A stretch of DNA of 7,057 bases. Origin: JAVBQU01 sp031548675. Its GTDB lineage: Bacteria; Bacteroidota; Bacteroidia; Bacteroidales; P3. The position numbers and the translations under genes are program-made. Of this stretch, positions 1 to 5,452 are shown one piece after another; the first letter of the stretch is position 1; the number at the start of each line of letters is the position of its first letter. The DNA lies in assembly GCA_031548675.1 (NCBI GenBank), contig JAVBQU010000089.1, positions 1-7,057 on the forward strand, read 5' to 3'. A model generated the notes under the pieces. That model made no database searches. It saw only the letters and a list, made by a program, of their open reading frames with translations, and was not told where the DNA came from.

Positions 1-292
1 GACTTACTTAAAATAGATAATGTAATCAGTGCAATCAGGCTTACATCCTAAATAATCAATCATTAAGTTCTAAAATATTGATTTTATAAATATAAGCCCG
101 TATATTTGTAAGTAAATTATTTATTATGTATAAATAAAGAAGTGGGTGTAATGAATGCTTTTTAGATACTAGTAAACAAGATACAAGTTGACGAGTAAAC
201 TAGAATCTTGAAATCTGAACGGCGAAGCCCTCATGAACACCTTCAGAAATAAATAATATGTGAATAAATTTTGGAACTTGAAATTATTTAAT
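1..292. other. Non-coding leader region upstream of the first tonB-like gene
   Basis: No convincing gene is seen here. Frame 1 is open from base 1 to a TAA at 49-51 (16 codons), so the very end of an upstream + strand gene is possible but cannot be supported. The rest is AT-rich and holds the promoter at 78-108, followed by an untranslated leader of about 180 nt before the preferred start at 293. Weak inverted repeats (CTGAA 215-219 with TTCAG 242-246) occur in the leader, but they are too short to call a regulatory structure. Confidence 0.5.
78..108 (+). promoter_or_regulatory. Bacteroidota-type promoter for the tonB-like pair
   Basis: A -33 TTG at 78-80 and an exact TAnnTTTG -7 element (TATATTTG, 101-108) are separated by 20 nt, the spacing expected for the primary sigma factor of Bacteroidota. 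Transcription would begin around 112-116 and run into the two tonB-like genes. The match is by eye to the known consensus; no start site is demonstrated. Confidence 0.6.
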
Positions 293-748
293 ATGAAAAA
301 TGTATTATTCTCTTTAATCAGTCTCTTTTTTCTCACAAATTATGCCATCTGCCAAGTAAAAAAAACGCAAGATACAGCCGTAATAGAAGCACCATCAATT
401 CGTGCAGTTGAAGATGGGAAAGTTGCTGATGGAGAAATTTTTACAACGATAGACGTTATGCCTCAATTTCCGGGAGGAGATCAAGCAAGAATGAAATTTT
501 TAAGTACAAATCTACGCTATCCCGAAGCTGCTGTAGAAAAAGAAATCGAAGGTACAGTTGTTGTGCAATTTGTAGTAACCCGCACCGGAGAAATTGATAG
601 AATTAATATCAAAAGAAGTCCCAGTCCGGTTTTGAGCGAAGAAGCCATACGGGTTGTAAAAAAAATGCCCAAATGGATACCCGGCGAAAATAAAGGTAAA
701 AAAGTAGATTGTTATTTTTCGCTTCCTATCACTTTCAAATTACAATAA
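293..748 (+). CDS. Secreted/anchored TonB C-terminal-domain protein (first of a tandem pair)
   Basis: The protein is 151 aa from the ATG at 293. An in-frame GTG at 260 would add 11 residues, but the ATG places a lysine and a hydrophobic segment (residues 4-18) right at the N terminus, as in a signal peptide or single membrane anchor, so it is preferred. Residues about 54-151 form a TonB_C domain: DVMPQFPGG entry motif, LRYP, an EGTVVVQFVVTRTGEI strand pair, LSEEA, MPKWIPG and PITF near the end. In the family this domain contacts TonB-dependent outer-membrane receptors or acts as a periplasmic interaction module. The link between the hydrophobic segment and the domain is only about 35 residues and not proline-rich, so it is probably not a canonical periplasm-spanning TonB. 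No Shine-Dalgarno is visible. The downstream paralogue starts 10 nt after the stop. Domain call is firm; role is inferred. Confidence 0.85.
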   Translation: MKNVLFSLISLFFLTNYAICQVKKTQDTAVIEAPSIRAVEDGKVADGEIFTTIDVMPQFPGGDQARMKFLSTNLRYPEAAVEKEIEGTVVVQFVVTRTGEIDRINIKRSPSPVLSEEAIRVVKKMPKWIPGENKGKKVDCYFSLPITFKLQ

Positions 749-758
749 GTATATTTCT

Positions 759-1223
759 ATGAAAAAATTAATTATCCTATCATTAAGCATTTTCTGCATA
801 GCTAATTATGCCATAGGTTTGAATAATAATCAATCTATATACTTCCATTTAGCAGATAACACACAGCAACCGGATACATCCAAGATCTTTGATATTGTAG
901 ATGATGACACTATATATCGGAAAGTAGATGTTATGCCGAAATTTCCCGGAGGAGATGAAGCTATGTTTAAATTCTTAAGAGAAAATTTACTCTATCCTCA
1001 AAAAGCAAGAGAAAATAAAATACAAGGCAAAGTAATTGTAAGATTTGTGGTAACTCGCACAGGACAGATAGATGGAATAGATATAGCAAGCAGTCCGAAT
1101 CAGACTCTGAGTGAAGAAGCTACACGGGTTATCAAAAAGATGCCCGAATGGATACCCGGACAAAATAAAGGCGAAAAAGTCAATTGTTATACTTTGATTC
1201 CTATAACTTTTATGTTACACTAG
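759..1223 (+). CDS. Secreted/anchored TonB C-terminal-domain protein (second of a tandem pair)
   Basis: The protein is 154 aa with an N-terminal hydrophobic segment (residues 3-19) following two lysines, consistent with a signal peptide or anchor, then a short acidic linker (about 21-55) and a TonB_C domain at 57-154. Conserved landmarks match the upstream protein: DVMPKFPGG, LLYP, FVVTRTGQI, LSEEA, MPEWIPG, PITF. Over the 98-residue domain the two align without gaps at 63 identical positions (counted by eye, about 64%). Even the signal regions share a NYAI stretch, so this is a whole-gene tandem duplication. The 10-nt gap implies one operon. The linkers are unrelated in sequence and the domain surface differs at many charged positions, which could mean different partners. 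The biological role is not deducible here. Confidence 0.85.
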   Translation: MKKLIILSLSIFCIANYAIGLNNNQSIYFHLADNTQQPDTSKIFDIVDDDTIYRKVDVMPKFPGGDEAMFKFLRENLLYPQKARENKIQGKVIVRFVVTRTGQIDGIDIASSPNQTLSEEATRVIKKMPEWIPGQNKGEKVNCYTLIPITFMLH

Positions 1224-1286
1224 GTTTCATGTTATTGTACAATCTTAAAAAAATTTGAAATTACCATTAAACAACTATCATATCTT

Positions 1287-2720
1287 ATGAAAAAAATACT
1301 ATTACTCTTATTTATAGTTCAAGCCTTTCATTGCCAAGCCCAATACTATAAACAAACGGTTACTTTTCCGCCCAAAGCCTCACTAAAAGAAAAAGTAGAT
1401 ATGGCTTCGCGTGTAGTACCTTCGGGCGACCAATCGGCATGGCAGCAGTTGGAACTAACCGCTTTTCTGCATTTCGGCATGAATACTTTTACCAATCAGG
1501 AATGGGGAAATGGCAAAGAAGACCCTGCATTATTTAATCCCTCCGAACTAAATACCGATCAATGGGTAAAAGCCATTAAAGATGCGGGCTTTAAATTAGC
1601 AATTCTTACCGCCAAGCATCATGACGGATTCTGCTTATGGCAAACCCAAACCACTACACATTCTGTTGCTTCATCGCTGTGGAAAAACGGCAAAGGCGAC
1701 GTGATGGCAGAATTTGTGCAGTCCTGTAAGAAATACGGCATTAAAGTAGGTGTTTACTTGTCGCCTTGGGATATGAACGCGGCATCTTACGGTGATTCGC
1801 CCAATTATAATCTCTTTTATATGGCTCAGCTTACCGAATTACTTTCCCGCTATGGACAGATAGACGAAGTATGGCTGGATGGAGCTTGCGGCGAAGGACC
1901 TAACGGCAAAAAGCAAGTTTACGACTTTCCGGCTTACTATGAGTTAATCCGCCGCTTACAACCCCATGCCGTAATTGCCATATCGGGCATAGATGTCCGC
2001 TGGGTAGGAAACGAAAGAGGTTACGGACGCGAAACCGAATGGAGTGCAACTGCTTTAAATTACGATACCTATCCTGATAAAAAAGCCCTAAACGATAAAA
2101 TAGGCATCAATGCTATGTCGAAGGATTTGGGAAGCCGGAAATTGCTGAAAAAAGCTTCAAGCGTGCAATGGTGGCCCTCAGAAGTAGATGTGTCTATCCG
2201 TCCCGGCTGGTTTTACCATGCAAGCGAAGATACTTTGGTAAAACCTGTTGCCCAATTAGTAGATATTTATAAGCATTCGGTCGGCATGAATTCATCGCTC
2301 TTGTTGAATATCCCACCCGATAGACGCGGATTAATCCATGAAAATGATGTAAAGACGCTGAAAAACTTCGGCGATTATATTCAAAAATCCTTAGCCGATA
2401 ATAAACTGTCAAACGGCAAGCAATATTGGGAAACAAAACCTAAAACGTCTCAGGAATATGCTGTAAATGCCGGCGAAACCATCAATACAATTATATTGCA
2501 GGAAGACATATCGAAAGGACAGCGTGTAGAATCCTTTACCATAGATGTATGGTTAAATAACGGATGGAAAGAAATAGCCCAAGGTACAACCATAGGCTAC
2601 AAACGCTTGCTATCGTTTCCCGACCTTAAAACAGCCAAAATCAGAGTCAATATTAAAGAAGCCCGAAATACAGTAAACATTTTACAAGTAGGAGCTTATG
2701 AATTTGAAGAGGTAAAATAA
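1287..2720 (+). CDS. Secreted alpha-L-fucosidase, glycoside hydrolase family 29
   Basis: The protein has 477 aa, full length for a compact GH29 enzyme. Residues 1-18 form a signal peptide (MKK, long hydrophobic run, likely cut before Q19), so it acts in the periplasm or at the cell surface, releasing terminal alpha-L-fucose from glycans with retention of configuration. The catalytic (beta/alpha)8 domain spans about 45-365: FLHFGMNTF (60-68), AKHHDGF (109-115), GVYLSPWD (155-162) and VWLDGA (195-200). D198 is the expected nucleophile. The VRWVGNERG segment with E243 (and nearby E249) is where the acid/base lies in the alpha-1,3/1,4-specific subfamily B; the subfamily call is inferred. Residues about 370-477 form a C-terminal beta-sandwich like those of other subfamily-B enzymes. 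The gene starts 63 nt after the tonB-like pair with no clear promoter between, so co-transcription is possible. No SusC/D genes are in view. Confidence 0.93.
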   Translation: MKKILLLLFIVQAFHCQAQYYKQTVTFPPKASLKEKVDMASRVVPSGDQSAWQQLELTAFLHFGMNTFTNQEWGNGKEDPALFNPSELNTDQWVKAIKDAGFKLAILTAKHHDGFCLWQTQTTTHSVASSLWKNGKGDVMAEFVQSCKKYGIKVGVYLSPWDMNAASYGDSPNYNLFYMAQLTELLSRYGQIDEVWLDGACGEGPNGKKQVYDFPAYYELIRRLQPHAVIAISGIDVRWVGNERGYGRETEWSATALNYDTYPDKKALNDKIGINAMSKDLGSRKLLKKASSVQWWPSEVDVSIRPGWFYHASEDTLVKPVAQLVDIYKHSVGMNSSLLLNIPPDRRGLIHENDVKTLKNFGDYIQKSLADNKLSNGKQYWETKPKTSQEYAVNAGETINTIILQEDISKGQRVESFTIDVWLNNGWKEIAQGTTIGYKRLLSFPDLKTAKIRVNIKEARNTVNILQVGAYEFEEVK

Positions 2721-2741
2721 TCAATTTGCTTGAAGCCCTCG

Positions 2742-2790
2742 CAGGTTGTCGTTTTATCACTCTATATTATCAATATTTTTTGATAACCTG
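2742..2790 (+). terminator. Possible hairpin after the fucosidase gene
   Basis: CAGGTTGTC (2742-2750) can pair in RNA with GATAACCTG (2782-2790) through 9 pairs including one G-U. A competing, tighter AT-rich stem is TTATCAA (2767-2773) with TTGATAA (2780-2786). It starts 21 nt after the fucosidase stop, the right place for a 3' end, but no U-tract follows, so intrinsic termination is uncertain. The first hairpin of the downstream repeat array (2849-2863), which is followed by a T-rich run, is an alternative terminator. Confidence 0.3.
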
Positions 2791-2813
2791 AGTTTGTTAT
2801 AAGAATAATGCAA

Positions 2814-3025
2814 CGTACCTACCCTTTGTTTATCCATTAGGATATCAATGCCCTTTAGGGGCAATTTTTCTTTATATTATTTTTATTCTATTGACATACA
2901 AGCCCTACGGGCTGAATTAATTATATATTCATTCATAACGTGATATTATTTTAGAGGTATTCAGATGCTCTTTATGATTTGACGCTTCAAGCTATTTCCC
3001 GGAAGGAAATAATATAAATAGAAAA
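2814..3025. repeat. REP/BIME-like intergenic unit, copy 1
   Basis: First of four copies of a ~216-bp unit. It holds hairpin H1 (TGCCC 2849-2853, GGGCA 2859-2863), hairpin H2 (AGCCC-TAC-GGGCT, 2901-2913) and hairpin H4 (TATTTCC 2993-2999, GGAAATA 3005-3011). Bases 2901-3000 match copy 2 (3604-3703) at 98 of 100 positions, counted by eye. Homology to copies 2 and 3 stops near 3025. From there it continues instead into a tail shared with copy 4 that leads to the 3' end of the transposase gene. No ORF is seen in it. H1 is followed by a T-rich run on the + strand and could terminate the fucosidase transcript. Confidence 0.88.
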
Positions 3026-3049
3026 TAATAACACATTATTTGTTTGGTT

Positions 3050-3062
3050 AGCCTATAAGGCT
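3050..3062. repeat. Left-end hairpin of the Y1 transposase element (AGCCT-ATA-AGGCT)
   Basis: A perfect 5-bp stem with 3-nt loop sits 10 nt beyond the transposase stop codon. A second version follows repeat copy 4 (4189-4201) with the inner pair changed from T-A to C-G, so pairing is kept. It is the likely terminal hairpin on the gene's 3' side, comparable to the subterminal hairpins that IS200-type transposases bind; that role is inferred. Confidence 0.6.
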
Positions 3063-3072
3063 TTAACAAAAT

Positions 3073-3534
3073 CTATTCAATTGCCCTAAAAATATACCGT
3101 TCGTCGTACTCAATCTCAAATAAACGCAAGAATTCCAAATATTCTTCTTGAAATGTCCGTTGCTTGTGATGGCTTTCTTGGTTTTCAATATAGGTTGCAA
3201 TATCTCGAATTTGTGATTTTCCATAGCTGAAAGCCCCAAATCCCTCCTGCCATGAGAATCTACCGGAAACTAATTTATTTTCATTAATCCATAAGGATGA
3301 ACTTCGTTTTACGTGGAACATTAATTCAGATGGCGATTGCTTGGGATTCATACTAACCAATATATGAATATGGTCTGGCATTCCGTTTATTGTTAATAAT
3401 TTATGTTCTTGCTGTGTAACAATGCCTGTTATGTATTTATACAAATCTTGCTTCCATTTAGACCGTATCACGCATTGCCGATTCTGAACAGCAAATGTAT
3501 AATGAATATATAATTGGGAATAGGTATTTGCCAT
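3073..3534 (-). CDS. Single-domain HUH/Y1 transposase, REP-associated (RAYT) / IS200-like
   Basis: The protein has 153 aa from the ATG at 3534-3532 (MANTYSQ..., a common start in this family). An in-frame TTG at 3567 would add 11 residues, but these are encoded by the upstream repeat hairpin, so it is rejected. HUH metal-binding motif: H55-I-H57 inside GMPDHIHILV. Catalytic tyrosine: Y115 in the TYIENQ helix, with Q119 one turn later, as in Y1 transposases. A conserved SWQEGFGAFSY block lies at 94-104. All catalytic residues are present, so it should be active. The family cuts single-stranded DNA at hairpins through a 5'-phosphotyrosine bond. No TnpB or accessory gene is present. Hairpins lie 10 nt after the stop and 18 nt before the start, and related hairpins recur in four flanking repeat units, which supports the REP-associated type over an ordinary insertion sequence. 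Confidence 0.9.
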   Translation of the reverse strand: MANTYSQLYIHYTFAVQNRQCVIRSKWKQDLYKYITGIVTQQEHKLLTINGMPDHIHILVSMNPKQSPSELMFHVKRSSSLWINENKLVSGRFSWQEGFGAFSYGKSQIRDIATYIENQESHHKQRTFQEEYLEFLRLFEIEYDERYIFRAIE

Positions 3535-3550
3535 ATCATTGTATTTTGTT

Positions 3551-3734
3551 AATGCCCTATCGGGCAATTTTTGTTTATGTTATTTTTGTTCTATTGATAT
3601 AAAAGCCCTACGGGCTGAATTAATTATATATTCATTCATAGCGTGATATTATTTCAGAGGTATTCAGATGCTCTTTATGATTTGACGCTTCAAGCTATTT
3701 CCCTGAGAGAAATAATATCAATAGAAAAATCCAG
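3551..3734. repeat. REP/BIME-like intergenic unit, copy 2 (lacks its first ~35 bp)
   Basis: Contains H1 at 3553-3566, H2 (AGCCC-TAC-GGGCT) at 3604-3616 and H4 at 3696-3714 (TATTTC...GAAATA with a more divergent centre). The usual beginning of the unit (CGTACATACC...) is replaced by the transposase gene, so the junction falls at about 3545-3552. The next unit follows directly; H2 to H2 is exactly 216 bp. Confidence 0.88.
3553..3566. promoter_or_regulatory. Hairpin just upstream of the transposase start
   Basis: TGCCC-TATC-GGGCA is a 5-bp stem with 4-nt loop in the leader of the - strand transposase gene, 18 nt before its ATG. It is also hairpin H1 of repeat copy 2 (copies 3 and 4 read TGCCC-TATG-GGGCA). 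It would mark the right end of the transposase element. Being in the leader, it could let the enzyme or RNA folding limit its own expression (inference). No clear TAnnTTTG promoter is visible upstream on the - strand. Confidence 0.5.
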
Positions 3735-3950
3735 CGTACATACCTTTGATTATCCGTTAGGATATCAATGCCCTATGGGGCAATTTTTGTTTGTGCTATT
3801 TTTATTCTATTGACATACAAGCCCTACGGGCTAGATTAATTATACATTCATTCATAGCATGATATTATTTTAGAGGTATTCAGATGCTCTTTATGATTTG
3901 ACGCTTCAAACTATTTCCCAAAGGGAAACAACATCAATAGAAAGATCCGG
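3735..3950. repeat. REP/BIME-like intergenic unit, copy 3
   Basis: A complete 216-bp unit. It starts CGTACATACC and includes a TACCTTTG (3741-3748). It carries H1 TGCCC-TATG-GGGCA (3769-3782), H2 AGCCC-TAC-GGGCT (3820-3832) and H4 TTTCCC-AAA-GGGAAA (3914-3928). It differs from copy 2 at about six of the 100 positions beginning at H2. No coding potential is seen. Confidence 0.9.
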
Positions 3951-4166
3951 CGTACATACCTTTGATTATCCGTTAAGATATCAATGCCCTATGGGGCAAT
4001 TTTTGTTTATGTTATTTTTGTTCTATTGATATAAAAGCCCTACGGGCTGAATTAATTATATATTCATTCATAGCATGATATTATTTTGAGGTATTCGAGG
4101 AAGCTTTGCTTTTTATGATTTGACGCTTCAAGCTATTTCCCAGAGGGGAATAACATCAATAGAAAA
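3951..4166. repeat. REP/BIME-like intergenic unit, copy 4 (with a local block replacement)
   Basis: The unit starts CGTACATACC with TACCTTTG at 3957-3964. H1 is at 3985-3998, H2 at 4036-4048 and H4 (TATTTCCC-AGA-GGGGAATA, one G-T pair) at 4134-4152. Between H2 and H4 the usual CAGATGCTC is replaced by a longer block containing AAGC-TTT-GCTT (4101-4111), so H4 is 222 rather than 216 bp from that of copy 3. It then runs into the transposase-end remnant. Confidence 0.88.
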
Positions 4167-4243
4167 TAATTGCACCTTATTCATTTTTAGCCCATAGGGC
4201 TTTAACACGTTTATTCTTTTGTTTTAAAATATACCATTTATCC
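4167..4243 (-). pseudogene. Remnant of a second Y1 transposase element end
   Basis: The sequence after copy 4 resembles the tail after copy 1 (3026 to about 3100). Both have AATAATnnCAC/AACAC, an AGCC-loop-GGCT hairpin (4189-4201 here) followed directly by TTAACA, then an AAAATATACC (4226-4235) matching the same string at the 3' end of the transposase gene (around 3089-3098). Only some 30-40 bases of transposase coding sequence would remain, and the aligned stop is gone, so it codes for nothing. I infer a second transposase copy that was almost wholly deleted, or an end-only relic. The alignment is short and by eye. Confidence 0.45.
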
Positions 4244-4259
4244 TATCCAGCCTCCGGTT

Positions 4260-4284
4260 CGGCTGAGGCATAAAGCCTCAGCCG
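4260..4284. terminator. Perfect 10-bp GC-rich hairpin downstream of the DUF6261-like gene
   Basis: CGGCTGAGGC (4260-4269) and GCCTCAGCCG (4275-4284) form a perfect inverted repeat around ATAAA. It starts 33 nt past the - strand stop codon at 4318 and is the strongest stem in the window. On the - strand it is followed by AACCGG rather than a U-tract, so a classical intrinsic terminator is not fully supported. It may stop transcription, protect the 3' end or separate the gene from the repeat array. Confidence 0.45.
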
Positions 4285-4317
4285 TTATATTATCATCAAT
4301 GTAACCTGCTTTACATA

Positions 4318-5076
4318 TTATTCAGGTATGATTAACTCTGTCGATTTAACTCCGTTTTTAAGACGGGTTTGGCGTGCCTTGAGCTGCTGCTTATAGTATC
4401 CTCCAAGTTTACTCAGTTCACTAATCAGCAATTGGTAGTCGGCCGCATTATATTCAATTGCACAATATTCAATTCCGTTTAGCAAGTCTGCCAAAGCCTT
4501 GTCGCAAGCCAAGCGTATAGCTCTAGTATCAACAGGCAAAACTTCGCTGGTTTCTTTGTTTCGCAATATCCACAGCTCATCAAAACGGATATTAGCTGCT
4601 TTCAATGTTTCATAAACGGGCATTAATGCTAAAGAAACCAATACCTCTTTTACAGCAGGGCTGCGTTCGATATCCTCTACCAATTTATAAATCCGCTGGG
4701 TTTGCGAAGTTTCGTTATCCGAAGCAATATCCCGTCCATGCTTATCGAACAGCTGCGTTAATAGTTTCGAAGCTTCGCTTAAAGATAAAACTTCTAAGTT
4801 GGCATAAGTACGTTCCGTACGGATAAGGGCATTTACCATTTGATCCCGCCGATGTTCACAATCATTTTTTTCTTGCGAAGCATGCCATCTGCGTTCATGA
4901 GCTTCTATCCTATCAAGCTCAGGCTGCATTGCCTTAAGAGCATCCATGCGTTTACTCAGCCGAAGAGCTTCCGGATTATGGTTTTCTACGATAGCGATAA
5001 TACGCGGAACTACCAGAGTATATTCCATGTTGCGAAGACGAGAAATGTTGAAACGTTCGATTTTTAAATTTTCCAT
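4318..5076 (-). CDS. DUF6261-like protein of unknown function
   Basis: The protein has 252 aa starting at the ATG at 5076-5074. I recognise the overall pattern (N-terminal IERFNISRLRNMEY, then a long, charged, mostly helical body) as like the Bacteroidota-specific DUF6261 proteins, with moderate certainty. It has no signal peptide and no membrane segment, so it is probably cytoplasmic. Helices rich in E/K/R and L predominate (about 35-95, 100-165, 184-240), with coiled-coil-like stretches at 40-90 and 218-240. A short FDELWILRNKE segment around 165-175 may be a beta turn or strand. Only three cysteines (C73, C191, C205) occur and no catalytic motif is evident. It is transcribed alone, away from uvrC, with a 41-bp tandem repeat upstream and a strong hairpin downstream. 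No function should be assigned. Confidence 0.75.
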   Translation of the reverse strand: MENLKIERFNISRLRNMEYTLVVPRIIAIVENHNPEALRLSKRMDALKAMQPELDRIEAHERRWHASQEKNDCEHRRDQMVNALIRTERTYANLEVLSLSEASKLLTQLFDKHGRDIASDNETSQTQRIYKLVEDIERSPAVKEVLVSLALMPVYETLKAANIRFDELWILRNKETSEVLPVDTRAIRLACDKALADLLNGIEYCAIEYNAADYQLLISELSKLGGYYKQQLKARQTRLKNGVKSTELIIPE

Positions 5077-5114
5077 GTCGATTTGGTTTTATGGTTTTAG
5101 TAATTTATTTTAAC

Positions 5115-5135
5115 TCTGCCGCTTCAGGCAGCAGA
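5115..5135. other. Inverted repeat in the leader of the DUF6261-like gene
   Basis: CTGCC (5116-5120) pairs with GGCAG (5127-5131) over a 6-nt loop. Alternatively TCTGC (5115-5119) pairs with GCAGA (5131-5135). The two are mutually exclusive folds about 40 nt before the - strand start codon. On the + strand a run of six T follows, resembling a weak terminator, but no + strand gene precedes it. A regulatory role is unproven. Confidence 0.3.
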
Positions 5136-5159
5136 ATTTTTTCTCTTTAAATTATATCA

Positions 5160-5345
5160 GTATTTCTAACGATAAGCCAATTTTACTCCAAAAAAACTCA
5201 TTGCTTCTGACAATAAGCTAATCTTACTCTAAAACAACTTACCGCTTCTGACGATAAGCCAATTTTACTCTAAAATAGCTCAACGCTTCTGACAATAAGC
5301 CAATTTTACTCTAAAACAACTCAATGCTTCTGACGATAAGCCAAT
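5160..5345. repeat. 41-bp tandem repeat (four full units plus partial ends)
   Basis: The motif ACGATAAGCC / ACAATAAGC begins at 5169, 5210, 5251, 5292 and 5333, an exact 41-bp period with no spacers. Each unit continues with AATTTTACTCTAAAA-type sequence and ends GCTTCTG. Units 1, 3 and 5 read ACGATAAG and units 2 and 4 read ACAATAAG, suggesting an 82-bp higher-order duplication. The last unit breaks off after CCAATT, and a degenerate partial precedes the first. No ORF spans it. It lies between the starts of the divergent DUF6261-like and uvrC genes. Confidence 0.92.
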
Positions 5346-5452
5346 TCCTATATTTATTGATAAAATCTCACAGTGCAAATTTATCATTTATTTCAAAATA
5401 TATTCAAATTTATTTTTACAAAGAGAGATAAATTATTTATGCGATAGCCTCT
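5346..5452. other. AT-rich spacer between the tandem repeat and the uvrC promoter
   Basis: No gene is seen. One 7-bp inverted repeat, TGATAAA (5358-5364) with TTTATCA (5380-5386), encloses a 15-nt loop. It could be an operator-like or simply AT-rich chance palindrome. Confidence 0.35.

Noticed and set aside
1..51. C-terminal end of an upstream + strand gene (16 open codons in frame 1)
   Set aside because: Too short to distinguish from chance, with no recognisable motif.
260..292. Alternative GTG start for the first tonB-like protein
   Set aside because: It would put 11 extra residues, including bulky aromatics, before an otherwise normal signal-peptide start; the paralogue begins directly with MKK.
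1225..1257. Separate promoter for the fucosidase gene
   Set aside because: AAAATTTG (1250-1257) misses the first T of TAnnTTTG, and the nearest TTG (1235-1237) is only 12 nt upstream, too close for a -33 element.
2194..2436. 80-codon - strand ORF inside the fucosidase gene
   Set aside because: It is antisense to a well-conserved GH29 catalytic region and shows no recognisable protein features.
293..2720. Polysaccharide utilization locus
   Set aside because: A fucosidase and TonB_C proteins are present, but there is no SusC/SusD pair, sensor or anti-sigma factor in view, so the claim is not supported.
3535..3567. Eleven-residue N-terminal extension of the transposase from a TTG codon
   Set aside because: It is encoded by the repeat hairpin H1, which recurs elsewhere without the gene, and the ATG at 3534 gives the usual MANTYSQ family start.
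4605..5067. Two + strand ORFs (4605-4826 and 4840-5067) opposite the DUF6261-like gene
   Set aside because: They are antisense shadows of the longer, protein-like - strand frame and have no start signals or recognisable composition.
5160..5345. CRISPR array
   Set aside because: The 41-bp units are contiguous, with no unique spacers between repeats and no cas genes nearby.
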